A stretch of DNA of 64,000 bases from the NCBI GenBank assembly GCA_964449465.1, contig CAYVBK010000006.1, forward strand, positions 62,001 through 126,000. The letters run 5' to 3'. Of the stretch, positions 50,538 to 58,824 are shown one piece after another. The notes under the pieces are model-generated. The model was not told the origin of the DNA. It saw nothing but the letters and a program-made list of their open reading frames with translations, and did no database searches. Numbering within the stretch: the first letter of the stretch is position 1; each line of letters starts with the position of its first letter. The position numbers and the translations under genes were made by a program. The stretch comes from CAYRXM01 sp964449465 (lineage in GTDB: Bacteria > Chloroflexota > Anaerolineae > JAFGEY01).

Positions 50538-51662
50538 ATGCGCATTGGCATAACCTGTTACCCCACTCACGGCGGCAGCGGCGTGGTGGCCACCGAATTG
50601 GGCAAGCACCTGGCCGAGATGGGCCACGAGGTGGCGTTCATCAGCTATTCGCTGCCCCTGCGCCTGGGCGACCTGCCCGACGGCGTCAGCTTTTATGATG
50701 TGCAGGTGGTGGAATATCCCCTGCTCAAGACCTTTCCCTACACTCTGGCCCTGGCCTCCAAAATGGCCGAAGTGGCCCAGATGAAAAAGCTCCAGGTACT
50801 GCACGTTCATTATGCCATCCCCTTTGCCGCCGCGGCTATGCTGGCCAGGCAGATCGTGCCAGAATTGAACCTCAAAGTGGTCACTACCTTGCACGGCACC
50901 GATGTGACCATCGTCGGCAGCAACCCTTCACTCAAGCCCGTCACCGAGATGAGCATCAACCAGTCCGACGCTGTAACCGCTGTGTCGCACTGGCTCAAGG
51001 CCGAGACCTATCGTCATTTCAACTTGACACGAGAGATTGACGTGGTTTATAATTTCATTGACCCGCTGCGCCACGAACGCCCCATCCCCCGTTGCATCGG
51101 GCCGTGCCAGTGCGAGGGGCAGGTCACATTGATGCACATTTCCAATTTCAGGCCGGTCAAGCGGGTGACCGATGTGGTAGAGGTGTTTGCGCGGGTGGCG
51201 CAGGTGATGGAAGCGCGCCTGATCATGATCGGCGACGGCCCCGACCAGCCCAAAGCCTTTCATCTGGCCCAAGAACTGGGCGTAGCCGACCGGATCAAGT
51301 TCATTGGCGTGGTAGACCAAGTGGCCCCTTATTTGCGTGCCGCCGACCTGCTTTTGCTGCCCAGCGAGACCGAGAGCTTTGGCCTGGTGGCCCTGGAGGC
51401 CATGGCCAGCGGCGTGCCGGTGATCGCCAGCGATGTGGGCGGCATCCCCGAAGTGGTCGAACACGGCGTATGCGGCTATCTGGCCCCGCTGGGCGACGTG
51501 GACAAGATGGCCGAGTATGCCATCCAGGTTCTCTCCGACTGCGACCGCCGCCGCGAATTTGCCCGTTCCGCCGCCCGTCGTGCTGCCGTGCAGTTCGATT
51601 ATCGCCAGATTGTGCCGCAGTACGAAGCAATTTACGAACGCATTTTATCGCACAACAAGTAG
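50538..51662 (+). CDS. bshA: Glycosyltransferase BshA (GlcNAc-malate synthase)
   Basis: 374-residue GT-B glycosyltransferase family 4 enzyme that joins UDP-GlcNAc to malate, the first step of bacillithiol synthesis. MRIGITCYPTHGGSGVVATELGKHLA and HVHYAIPFAAA at the N-terminus are typical of BshA, with VVTTLHGTDVTIVG, ISNFRPVKRV, IGDGPDQP and the donor-site ESFGLVALEAMASGVPVIASDVGGIPEVV. ATG 50538 has AAGGAG. The encapsulin cargo gene follows after 14 bases, so one transcript is likely. Confidence 0.95.
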   Translation: MRIGITCYPTHGGSGVVATELGKHLAEMGHEVAFISYSLPLRLGDLPDGVSFYDVQVVEYPLLKTFPYTLALASKMAEVAQMKKLQVLHVHYAIPFAAAAMLARQIVPELNLKVVTTLHGTDVTIVGSNPSLKPVTEMSINQSDAVTAVSHWLKAETYRHFNLTREIDVVYNFIDPLRHERPIPRCIGPCQCEGQVTLMHISNFRPVKRVTDVVEVFARVAQVMEARLIMIGDGPDQPKAFHLAQELGVADRIKFIGVVDQVAPYLRAADLLLLPSETESFGLVALEAMASGVPVIASDVGGIPEVVEHGVCGYLAPLGDVDKMAEYAIQVLSDCDRRREFARSAARRAAVQFDYRQIVPQYEAIYERILSHNK

Positions 51663-51676
51663 AAAGGAGAAACGAC

Positions 51677-52612
51677 ATGGCAATGGACAAACAAGCCCTG
51701 GTCGCCATGCTCAACCAGGATTTTGCCGACGAACACATTTCGGTGATCCGCTATCTGATCCATGCCTATCAGGTGGGCGAAGATTCGCCACTCGGCTCGA
51801 TGCTGCTGGCGATGGCCCGCGAAGAAATGTGGCACGTAGACTGGCTGGGCGACCTGTTGGGCGAACTGGGCGCCGAACCCAACATGGTTCCGGGCGTTTA
51901 CCCACACGACCCCACCTCCAATGCATCTCTGCTGCGTTCCTACATTGCCTGGGAAGAAAACCTGATCGTTGCCTATAAAAAGCAGGCCGATCTGGTAGAC
52001 GATCCCGAAATCAAGCAGGTGTTGATGCAGCAAAGCATCGAGTCGGCCGTACACAGCCGGCGATTCGCCGACATGCTGCGCAAATTGGGACCCGAAGCCG
52101 AACAGCCTTTGGCTTTTGGCGACCCCGGCGAGTTTTCACCGGCCATGCTGGGGCGAATGCAAAGCGAAATGGGCGACGAATATCAACTGGTTTTGCAGCA
52201 TTTGCGCGATTCGTTTGCCTTTGAAGACGAGTGCACGGCCAGCAAAGAGCTCGAACTGACGGCCATGCGTCACATGAAACACCTGTCGCATTTTGCCGAA
52301 AGCCTGGCCGAAGCCGGACAAAATCCCCAATTTATCCCGCCGCCTATCACCCCTCATTCTACCATCCAGGCGGCCTTGCAGACCAACCTGGAGCTGACTC
52401 GGGCCGCCGAGGCTCGCTTTGAATCGCTGAGCCATGACTCCGATCTGGCCGAACACACCGGCTTGCAGATCGAAGTGCAGCAAATGATCAACCAGGAAAA
52501 ATTCCTGGCCGAACGATTAGATGAAATGCTCGAAGGATGGCCGACCACACCGCCCAATCCATTGGGACAATTCACGGTCGGCAGTCTGTTCCAAGACCCC
52601 CACAAAGAATAA
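51677..52612 (+). CDS. Encapsulin cargo: double ferritin-like protein with C-terminal loading peptide
   Basis: 311 residues with two ferritin-like helical parts. The first has candidate iron ligands Glu19, Glu50, His53, Glu93/94, Glu122 and His126. The second (about 155-290) has Glu168, an ELELTAMRHMKHLSHFAE helix and more helices. The C-terminus carries FTVGSLF (299-305), which matches the TVGSL loading peptide of family 1 encapsulin cargos, and the encapsulin gene follows after 10 bases. It probably oxidises and stores iron, or detoxifies peroxide, inside the shell. SD AAAGGAG. Confidence 0.85.
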   Translation: MAMDKQALVAMLNQDFADEHISVIRYLIHAYQVGEDSPLGSMLLAMAREEMWHVDWLGDLLGELGAEPNMVPGVYPHDPTSNASLLRSYIAWEENLIVAYKKQADLVDDPEIKQVLMQQSIESAVHSRRFADMLRKLGPEAEQPLAFGDPGEFSPAMLGRMQSEMGDEYQLVLQHLRDSFAFEDECTASKELELTAMRHMKHLSHFAESLAEAGQNPQFIPPPITPHSTIQAALQTNLELTRAAEARFESLSHDSDLAEHTGLQIEVQQMINQEKFLAERLDEMLEGWPTTPPNPLGQFTVGSLFQDPHKE

Positions 52613-52622
52613 GGAGGATAAA

Positions 52623-53405
52623 ATGGCAGATTTTTTGATGCGTCAAGATGCACCGCTGAATGAGACGGAATGGAACCATCTGGATCAGATCGTTATTCAG
52701 GTGGCACGTCAATTGTTGGTTGGCCGCCGCGTGATCGAACTGACCGGGCCGGTGGGTATCGGCACTCAGGTCGTGCCACTGTTCACAGTGGGTCGCGAAA
52801 ATGACACAGCTCAGGTCACCCGACGAGACTTTGTGCCGCTGACTTTGGTTGAGCAAGATTTTGTGCTGTCGTGGCACGACATCGAAATCGCTCAACAGCA
52901 AGGATTCGCCATCGAATTGGGGCCGGCCGCCGCTGCCGCTGCCGCTTGCGCCCGCACCGAAGATGAGTTGATCTTGCATGGCTTGCTCCATGCGCCCGGT
53001 CACAAAAGTGTCCCGCTGAAGGACTGGAACCAGGATGGCGCGGCATTGGAGAATATTGTCGCGGCCACCGAAAGCCTGGTCTCGGATGGATTTTTTGGGC
53101 CGTTTGCCGTGATTCTCAGCCCGGCCCTCTATGCCCAAACCCAGCGAGTAGACCGAAGCATGGGGCGGCTGGTCGCCAAACTGATCGGCGATGTAGCCGA
53201 GGGCGGCCTGTTCCGCTCGCCGCTGCTTCAGGCCAACCAGGGCATTGTGCTGTCTCAGGGCAAGCACAACCTCGATCTGGTCATCGGCCAGGACCTGATT
53301 GCGGCCTATCTGGGGCCAGAAGCGATGAACCATCGCTTCCGTCTGTTGGAAAATCTGGCTCTGCGCATCAAGCGGCCCGGAGCCATCTGCGTGTTGGGCG
53401 ATTGA
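52623..53405 (+). CDS. Encapsulin shell protein (family 1)
   Basis: 260-residue HK97-fold shell protein. N-terminal RQDAPLNETEWNHLDQIVIQVARQLLVGRRVIELTGPVGIGTQVV is the encapsulin signature (shown in part, residues 7-51). FVLSWHDIEIAQQQG, AAAAAACARTEDELILHG, GPFAVILSPALYAQTQRV and the C-terminal domain ending INHRF-type follow in the expected order. It self-assembles into a closed nanocompartment that loads cargo by a C-terminal peptide, here supplied by the preceding protein. SD AAGGAGG. Confidence 0.93.
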   Translation: MADFLMRQDAPLNETEWNHLDQIVIQVARQLLVGRRVIELTGPVGIGTQVVPLFTVGRENDTAQVTRRDFVPLTLVEQDFVLSWHDIEIAQQQGFAIELGPAAAAAAACARTEDELILHGLLHAPGHKSVPLKDWNQDGAALENIVAATESLVSDGFFGPFAVILSPALYAQTQRVDRSMGRLVAKLIGDVAEGGLFRSPLLQANQGIVLSQGKHNLDLVIGQDLIAAYLGPEAMNHRFRLLENLALRIKRPGAICVLGD

Positions 53406-53434
53406 TAGAGGAACAGGATCGAGGAGACGTACAA

Positions 53435-53923
53435 ATGAGCGAAACGATGGATGTGTTGAACCGCGCCCTCAAGCTGGAGCAAGAAGGGCAGGCTTTTTAT
53501 CTGCAAGCCGCACAGCGCACTCTGGATGCCAGAGGTGCGGCCATGTTCCGCTCGCTGGCCGATGACGAGCAAAAACACGCGGCCATGATTCAGCGACAGA
53601 TTGACGCGCTCCATCGCGGTGAAGGCTGGCTGCCGCCCGAGTCCGTTGCCGAACCGATTGATCTGGACACGCCACTCTTTCCGCGCGGGGCAGAGGCCTT
53701 GGAAAAGGCCGTGCCGACCAACACCAATGAACTGGAAGCCCTGGCCTTTGCCCTCAAGATCGAGAACGACAGCTTTGACCTGTACTCGCATACGGCCAAA
53801 ACGTCCGAGGATCCCGCAGCCAAACAGATGTACATGTATCTGGCCGCTGCCGAGCGCACTCACTTTAACCTGCTGATGAGCAACTATGAGAGCATTGCTT
53901 CGCTGGGCGGCTGGGTGAGCTAG
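53435..53923 (+). CDS. Ferritin-like/rubrerythrin-type protein next to the encapsulin
   Basis: 162-residue ferritin-like bundle: LNRALKLEQEGQAFYLQAAQ and DDEQKHAAMIQRQ (Glu-x-x-His) in the first half; ALAFALKIENDSFDLYSH and YLAAAERTHFNLL in the second. It ends SLGGWVS with no TVGSL-like peptide, so it may act outside the shell, or enter it another way. ATG 53435 has GAGGAG. It is the last gene before a strong terminator. Confidence 0.88.
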   Translation: MSETMDVLNRALKLEQEGQAFYLQAAQRTLDARGAAMFRSLADDEQKHAAMIQRQIDALHRGEGWLPPESVAEPIDLDTPLFPRGAEALEKAVPTNTNELEALAFALKIENDSFDLYSHTAKTSEDPAAKQMYMYLAAAERTHFNLLMSNYESIASLGGWVS

Positions 53924-53939
53924 AGACGCCATCCCCATC

Positions 53940-53983
53940 AACAAAAAATCGGCCAGGTTGTCACACCTGGCCGATTTTTTGTT
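53940..53983. terminator. Bidirectional terminator ending the encapsulin operon and the histidine kinase gene
   Basis: A perfect 19-bp stem (AACAAAAAATCGGCCAGGT with its complement at 53965-53983) and 6-base loop give T-runs on both strands between convergent genes. Confidence 0.92.
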
Positions 53984-55550
53984 ACGACTCGATGACCAGC
54001 GAATTTTCTTTGCCGATGGCAAAATCGGGCTGAAGCGGCAGCAAAAAGGTAAAACGCGTTCCCTGCCCTACGGCCGACTGCACCCGAATCTGCCCGCCGT
54101 AAATCTCGATAATTCGTTTGACGATGGACAGCCCCAAACCGGTGCCGTGTCGCTCCATCGCTTTGGCCGTGTCGGTGCGGTAGAAATCTTGAAAGATATG
54201 GGCGCAATCTTGGGGCGAAATGCCGATACCGGTATCTTGCACCGTGCCGATCAGGTATCGTCCATCTTGGGTCAGCGAGATCGTCACCTGTCCACCTGCC
54301 GGCGTGTATTTGATGCCATTACTGATCAGGTTGATCCACAACTGCTTGACATGGTTGGCAATCATGGTCACCGGAGGCACCCCCTCGGCCACCTCGATGT
54401 TCAATCCCACCCCTTTATCCCGCGCATACGAACGCATCAACTCGGCAATGCCATCCAACACATAATCTACGGCCACAGCCTCTTTTTGCTCGCGGGTGGC
54501 CTTTTGCTGAATTTTGCCCAGTTCCAACAGATCGGCGATCAGGTCAAGCTGCTCGCGGGCGCGTTGCTCCGAACGCTCCAAAATCTCACGCTGCTTTTCC
54601 GGCGGCACATAACCATCCAGGATCAGCTTGATATAGCTATGAATGGCTGCTACCGGCGCCCGCAGTTCGTGCGTCACCAGCAGAGTAAACTGCATACGCG
54701 CGTCGTCCAACTCTTTGAGCCGCTCGTTCATAGCCGCCAATTCTTGGGTGCGCAGCTCGCAGGCCAGGTTCGAGGCAGCCAACTGCTCATTGAGGGCAGT
54801 CAGTTCCTGGGTGCGCAACTCGCAGGCCAGGTTCGAGGTGGCCAACTGCTCGTTGAGGACGGTCAATTCCTGGGTACGCAGCTCGCAGGCCAGATTTGAA
54901 GCGGCCAACTCGGCGTTGACATGAGACATCTCGCGCGCTTCGGCCCGCACATGCTCCATGATCGAAGAAGCAAAATAGGCCGTGAGCAAAAGAACAGAGG
55001 AAAGAGAAGCACTGATAGATACAATATGCAGCGGTTCGGTGTATCGAGTAGACAGGCGATACCCCTTGAGATTATAGTGTGGGATCACCCCGCCGGCTTC
55101 CAGGACCAACATCCCACAGGTCAGCAAGATGGCCAGCCCGGCGTAAATAAAGCTGTCCTTTTTGGATAACAAAATGCTTGAGGTGATGATGTGCAGCACA
55201 TAAAAAAAGATGAACGGGTTTTCCAGGCCGCCCGAAAAATGCAGCAGCAGGGTGAGAGTCAGCAAATCCAGGGTGATCTGTACATGGGTGTTGGTCGTTG
55301 CGGAGTTGCAGCGGGCCGCTGCATCCAGATGGCTCAGGCGACGCGCATGCAGGTATAAAGCCAGGTTGTAGGCCAATACCCCGCCGATCACCCCCATCAG
55401 CGCGCCCAGCGGTAAGACCTGCGGCAGCACGCCGTTGGTCACCCAGACCAACAAGAATGCCGCTGCCGCGCCCAGCCAGCGCAGGCGGATCATCCAAAAA
55501 ATCCGCTTTTCAAGTTCCTGGTGAATCGGAATCACCAACAGATCGCTCAT
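53982..55550 (-). CDS. Membrane sensor histidine kinase with repeated coiled-coil linker
   Basis: 522 residues. About six N-terminal membrane helices (20-190), a linker made of three 21-residue repeats (SNLACELRTQELTVLNEQLAT and relatives, about 207-275), then HisKA with the phospho-accepting His in TLLVTHELRAPVAAIHSYIK and HATPase with NLISNGIKYTP (N box), VQDTGIGISPQD (G1), FQDFYRTD and GTGLGLSIVKRI (G2). It probably phosphorylates one or more of the four receivers encoded downstream on the same strand. The ATG at 55550 has AAAGGGG. Confidence 0.93.
   Translation of the reverse strand: MSDLLVIPIHQELEKRIFWMIRLRWLGAAAAFLLVWVTNGVLPQVLPLGALMGVIGGVLAYNLALYLHARRLSHLDAAARCNSATTNTHVQITLDLLTLTLLLHFSGGLENPFIFFYVLHIITSSILLSKKDSFIYAGLAILLTCGMLVLEAGGVIPHYNLKGYRLSTRYTEPLHIVSISASLSSVLLLTAYFASSIMEHVRAEAREMSHVNAELAASNLACELRTQELTVLNEQLATSNLACELRTQELTALNEQLAASNLACELRTQELAAMNERLKELDDARMQFTLLVTHELRAPVAAIHSYIKLILDGYVPPEKQREILERSEQRAREQLDLIADLLELGKIQQKATREQKEAVAVDYVLDGIAELMRSYARDKGVGLNIEVAEGVPPVTMIANHVKQLWINLISNGIKYTPAGGQVTISLTQDGRYLIGTVQDTGIGISPQDCAHIFQDFYRTDTAKAMERHGTGLGLSIVKRIIEIYGGQIRVQSAVGQGTRFTFLLPLQPDFAIGKENSLVIES
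54741..54929. repeat. Three tandem 63-bp repeats within the histidine kinase gene
   Basis: Units begin at 54741, 54804 and 54867, with few differences. They encode 21-residue coiled-coil units, so the count shifts signalling-helix length by whole heptads (21 = 3 x 7). Confidence 0.85.
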
Positions 55551-55561
55551 GTCGGCCCCTT

Positions 55562-56047
55562 TCAAGGCAGCTCAAAAGCACGCTCAAGGGCGGCTACCGC
55601 GTCGCCCAACCGCTGCGCATCAATGACGCACGAGACCGTCGAGATAGAGGTCGAGATGGCCTGGATATTGATGCCGCAGCCGGCCAACGCCTCAAACATG
55701 GTGCCGGCAATGCCCGGCCGCTCGCGAAAATCGGGGCCAAAGATGGACACTACCGCAACCGGCGAGCAGATGACTATGCTGCCGGCCTGTACCTGGTCTT
55801 TGACCTGCTCGACGATGCCCAGCACGGTGTTCAAATCGCCCTCATTGACACAAAACACCACATGATCCACCGCCCGGTTGCGATCCATCATGTCGGCGCA
55901 TTGGACGATGAAACGGACATTGAGGCCGGCCCGCCCCAACGCTCCCAAAATCGCTGCCGCCGTGCCTGGGCGAGCCGGCATCCCCAGCACGCTGATTTCG
56001 GCCAGCGGTGCGTTTTGCATAATGCCGCCGATCTTGATCTTGGGCAT
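55562..56047 (-). CDS. Stand-alone double ACT-domain protein
   Basis: 161 residues with two ACT domains: LAEISVLGMPARPGTAAAILGALGRAGLNVRFIVQ (about 16-50) and AVVSIFGPDFRERPGIAGTMFEALAGCGINIQAIS (about 100-134). They resemble the regulatory tail of aspartate kinase, but no kinase domain is present. Such proteins bind amino acids and pair with enzymes or regulators. It lies in a signalling group 12 bases before the histidine kinase. SD AAGGAGG before ATG 56047. Confidence 0.85.
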   Translation of the reverse strand: MPKIKIGGIMQNAPLAEISVLGMPARPGTAAAILGALGRAGLNVRFIVQCADMMDRNRAVDHVVFCVNEGDLNTVLGIVEQVKDQVQAGSIVICSPVAVVSIFGPDFRERPGIAGTMFEALAGCGINIQAISTSISTVSCVIDAQRLGDAVAALERAFELP

Positions 56048-56072
56048 ATCGCCTCCTTGAGACAAGCCGCCG

Positions 56073-56447
56073 CTATCGCAGCAGCCTTTGCACCAGGGAC
56101 AACAACTGCTCTGCCGAAATGGGCTTGGTTAGAAAAGCGTCAATGTGAATAGCCTGATCGGTGGGGAACAGCGCGGCATAGTCGGTGTTGGCAATGGATG
56201 TGACCATGATGATCGGAATATTTTTGTACTCGGCCGACTCTTGCATCCGCTGGCTGACATACAGGCCATCCAGAATGGTGCTCATAATCACGTCCAGGAT
56301 CACCAGGTCGGGCTTTTCCGCAGAAATCTGGCGTAATCCCTCGTCGCCGCTGCCGGCGCTGGCAATGACATGGCCGTGCGGTTCCAGCATCAGGCGAATG
56401 GATTCGACAAAATCGGGATCGTCATCTATAACCAAAATTTTGGGCAT
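56073..56447 (-). CDS. Single-domain response regulator (FPTD-insert group)
   Basis: 124-residue receiver: ILVIDDDPDFVESI acidic pocket, LVILDVIMSTILDG with the phospho-accepting Asp (near 54), IIMVTSIA, and FLTKPIS with the Lys. A segment of about 13 residues (NTDYAALFPTDQA) between the fourth strand and the Lys strand is shared with the receivers at 58825 and 59244. No output domain. It lies between nuoF and the ACT gene. Confidence 0.9.
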   Translation of the reverse strand: MPKILVIDDDPDFVESIRLMLEPHGHVIASAGSGDEGLRQISAEKPDLVILDVIMSTILDGLYVSQRMQESAEYKNIPIIMVTSIANTDYAALFPTDQAIHIDAFLTKPISAEQLLSLVQRLLR

Positions 56448-56462
56448 GTTGGGCTCCTTGCG

Positions 56463-57728
56463 TTATGCCTGGGCGGTCATGCACCGCTTGTGGGTGAGGT
56501 GATATTCAAATTCGGGGCGAAAATGACGCAGCGCGCCCAACACCGGGGCCACGGCGGCGTCGCCCATTGGACAAAAGGTGTGGCCGGCGATGCCCTGGCA
56601 TAGCGATTCCAGCAACTCGACATCGCCCGACCGTCCCTTGCCGCCCTCTATGCGCTCCAGCACTTCGAGCAGTCGGCGAGTGCCCACCCGGCAGGGTGTG
56701 CATTTGCCGCAGGACTCGTGGACAAAAAAGCGCATCAGGCGGCGGATTACATCGGGGATGCAGGTTTGCTGGTCAATCACAATGATCGCCCCGGTGCCTA
56801 ATGCCGAGCCAACCTGCGCTAGCGACTCGAAATCCAGCGGCGTATCCAGGTGTTCGGCGGTGAGCATGGGTGTAGACGCGCCGCCGGGGATGATGGCCTT
56901 GATGGTTTTGCCCTCGCGCAGGCCGCCGGCATGCTCAAAAATCACCTCGCGCAGCGTCGTGCCGAGCGGCAACTCGTAATTGCCGCGCCGATTGACGGCT
57001 CCGCTGATGCAGAACAATTTGGGGCCGGTGCTTTGCGCCGTGCCGATGCCGGCATACCACTGCGGACCGCGTAACACAATGTGCGGGACATTGGCCAGCG
57101 TTTCCACGTTATGCACCAGGGTGGGCTGCCCCCAAAAACCCTGCTGCGCCGGATAGGGCGGTTTGAGGCGCGGCTCGCCCCGCGCCCCCTCCAGGCTGTT
57201 GATCATGGCTGTTTCTTCGCCGCAGATATAGGCCCCCGCGCCGCGATGCACCGACAGGTGCAGGTCAAAGCCGCTGCCCAAAATGTTTTTGCCCAAAAAT
57301 CCTCGTGCATAGGCATCGTCAATGGCCTTGATCCATCGTTTGACGCCCAGAAAAAACTCGCCGCGAATGTACACAAAAGCGCGATGCGCCCCCACTGCAT
57401 AGCTGGCCAGGATCACCCCTTCGATCACCTGGTGCGGGTCTCGCTCGATCAACAGACGGTCTTTGAACGTGCCGGGCTCGCCCTCATCGGTGTTGACACA
57501 CACATACCTGACTCCCTCACCTTTGGGCATAAAGCTCCACTTGAGGCCGGCCGGAAAGCCCGCCCCGCCCCGCCCGCGCAGTTTGGAGGCCTTGACCATC
57601 TCGATCAGGTCGGCCGGGGTATGTTCACGCAGGGTCTGGCGCAAGGCCTGATAGCCACCCTGCGCCAGATAGGTGTCTATTTTCTCCGAGTTGGGTAGAT
57701 TGACGTTGCGGGTCAAAATTTTTTCCAT
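56463..57728 (-). CDS. nuoF: NuoF-like NADH-binding flavoprotein subunit
   Basis: 421 residues. FMN/NADH-binding region SKLRGRGGAGFPAGLKWSFM and VNTDEGEPGTFKDRLL, AGAYICGEETAMINSLEG, PPYPAQQGFWGQPTLVHNVET, and a [4Fe-4S] site in ESCGKCTPCRVGTRR with the fourth Cys in TFCPMGDAA. Oxidises NADH and passes electrons through NuoE. Only E and F subunits are present here, so it may serve a bifurcating enzyme, a hydrogenase or a partial complex I. The four-base gap to nuoE shows coupling. Confidence 0.92.
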   Translation of the reverse strand: MEKILTRNVNLPNSEKIDTYLAQGGYQALRQTLREHTPADLIEMVKASKLRGRGGAGFPAGLKWSFMPKGEGVRYVCVNTDEGEPGTFKDRLLIERDPHQVIEGVILASYAVGAHRAFVYIRGEFFLGVKRWIKAIDDAYARGFLGKNILGSGFDLHLSVHRGAGAYICGEETAMINSLEGARGEPRLKPPYPAQQGFWGQPTLVHNVETLANVPHIVLRGPQWYAGIGTAQSTGPKLFCISGAVNRRGNYELPLGTTLREVIFEHAGGLREGKTIKAIIPGGASTPMLTAEHLDTPLDFESLAQVGSALGTGAIIVIDQQTCIPDVIRRLMRFFVHESCGKCTPCRVGTRRLLEVLERIEGGKGRSGDVELLESLCQGIAGHTFCPMGDAAVAPVLGALRHFRPEFEYHLTHKRCMTAQA

Positions 57729-57731
57729 TGC

Positions 57732-58175
57732 TCACCTCTCCACCAGTTGATCCAGCAAGCGGTCTACCTGCTCGACAGTCAAATTTTCATACAACTCGTC
57801 ATTGATGCGCATAGCCGGCGATGTGCCGCAAGAAGCCAGACATTGCACCGTTTTCAGGGTAAACATCCCGTCGGCGGTGGTCTGGCCGGGAGCGATGCCC
57901 AGCTTGTGCGATACATAATCCACCAACCGCTCGGCGCCGTCGGCCAAAAAGCACGACAATCCTTCGCAGACCTGAATCACATAGCGACCCTGCCGCCCAG
58001 TGCGGAACATGGAGTAAAAACTGGCAGTCGAAAACACCTCGGCGACTGGCAATTCCAGCCGTTCGGCGGTGCGTTGAATGGCCTCCTGGCTCAAATGTCC
58101 ATACTGCTCTTGAGCGATATACAGTGCCGTCAGCAACATGGCCTGTTTGGCCGGGTCACGGACCGATCGGGGCAT
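57732..58175 (-). CDS. nuoE: NuoE-like [2Fe-2S] subunit
   Basis: 147-residue thioredoxin-like ferredoxin. LLTALYIAQEQYGHLSQEAIQRTAERLELPVAEVFSTASFY (shown by its usual landmarks), then Cys ligands in VCEGLSCFL and QCLASCGTSPAM. Accepts electrons from NuoF. It is slightly shorter than complex I NuoE, similar to hydrogenase-type HydC/HoxE. It is preceded by a receiver gene on the same strand with a 12-base gap. Confidence 0.93.
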   Translation of the reverse strand: MPRSVRDPAKQAMLLTALYIAQEQYGHLSQEAIQRTAERLELPVAEVFSTASFYSMFRTGRQGRYVIQVCEGLSCFLADGAERLVDYVSHKLGIAPGQTTADGMFTLKTVQCLASCGTSPAMRINDELYENLTVEQVDRLLDQLVER

Positions 58176-58187
58176 ATTCCACCTCTT

Positions 58188-58574
58188 TCACTCTCGCTGC
58201 TGAGATAGCACCTCGGCGACCTTGCGCAAGAGGTCACCCGGCTCTATCGGTTTGGTTAAAAAAGCCGTTACAAAGGGCGATGCACCATTTTCGTCGGGCA
58301 TGGCGTGCGGCCCGGATAGAATGGCCGAAACGACGATGAGCGGAATGCCGCTCAGTTCGACATCCTCGCGCATAGTGCGAGTCACGTTCAACCCATCCAT
58401 CGAGTACGACATCAACATGTCCAACAAAACCAGGTCGGGCAGGGCGTCGCGCATCAAGGCCAACCCCTGTTCGGCATTATAGGCGCACAACACCTGATAC
58501 CCCACCGATTCCAGGACGATGCGTACAAACTCGACAAAATCAGGGTCATCGTCAATGACCAAAATAGTCCTCAC
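58188..58574 (-). CDS. Single-domain response regulator upstream of nuoE
   Basis: 128-residue receiver: ILVIDDDPDFVEFV, LVLLDMLMSYSMDG with the phospho-accepting Asp, LIVVSAIL and FLTKPIE with the Lys. The loop before the Lys strand is changed (GPHAMPDENGASPFV) compared with its three neighbours. GTG 58574 has GGAGG six bases upstream. A TTG at 58580 would overlap that ribosome site. First gene of a probable receiver-nuoE-nuoF-receiver-ACT-kinase transcript. Confidence 0.88.
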   Translation of the reverse strand: MRTILVIDDDPDFVEFVRIVLESVGYQVLCAYNAEQGLALMRDALPDLVLLDMLMSYSMDGLNVTRTMREDVELSGIPLIVVSAILSGPHAMPDENGASPFVTAFLTKPIEPGDLLRKVAEVLSQQRE

Positions 58575-58702
58575 CGGCAACCTCCTCTCTGGGGCGCGCT
58601 TGAGCGGACAGGTCAGGGCCTATCCCCCAAGATCGTTGCTTTTTGGGCAAGAATTTCGCCCCGGGCAGATGGGCCCTATTCAGTTCCGATCTGGTCGGGC
58701 TA

Positions 58703-58818
58703 GGAGCGTGCTGAAAAACCCTCTCACCACTAAGACACAAAGGGCACAAAGCATTTCTAGTGACTCAAAAATATCGTAAACCTTTGTGTTCCTGGTGTCC
58801 TTTGTGGACTTTTTCAGC
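58703..58818. repeat. Dispersed repeat family 1, copy C
   Basis: From GGAGCGTGCTGAAAAA to TTTTTCAGC it is nearly identical to copy A, with a deletion of about 10 bases near the right end. It lies between two receiver genes. The rest of the gap (58575-58702) shows no clear feature. Confidence 0.82.
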
Positions 58819-58824
58819 GGTTTC

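Noticed and set aside
54741..54929. CRISPR-like array from the regularly spaced 63-bp repeats
   Set aside because: The repeats are in frame, have no unique spacers and encode a coiled coil in a histidine kinase.
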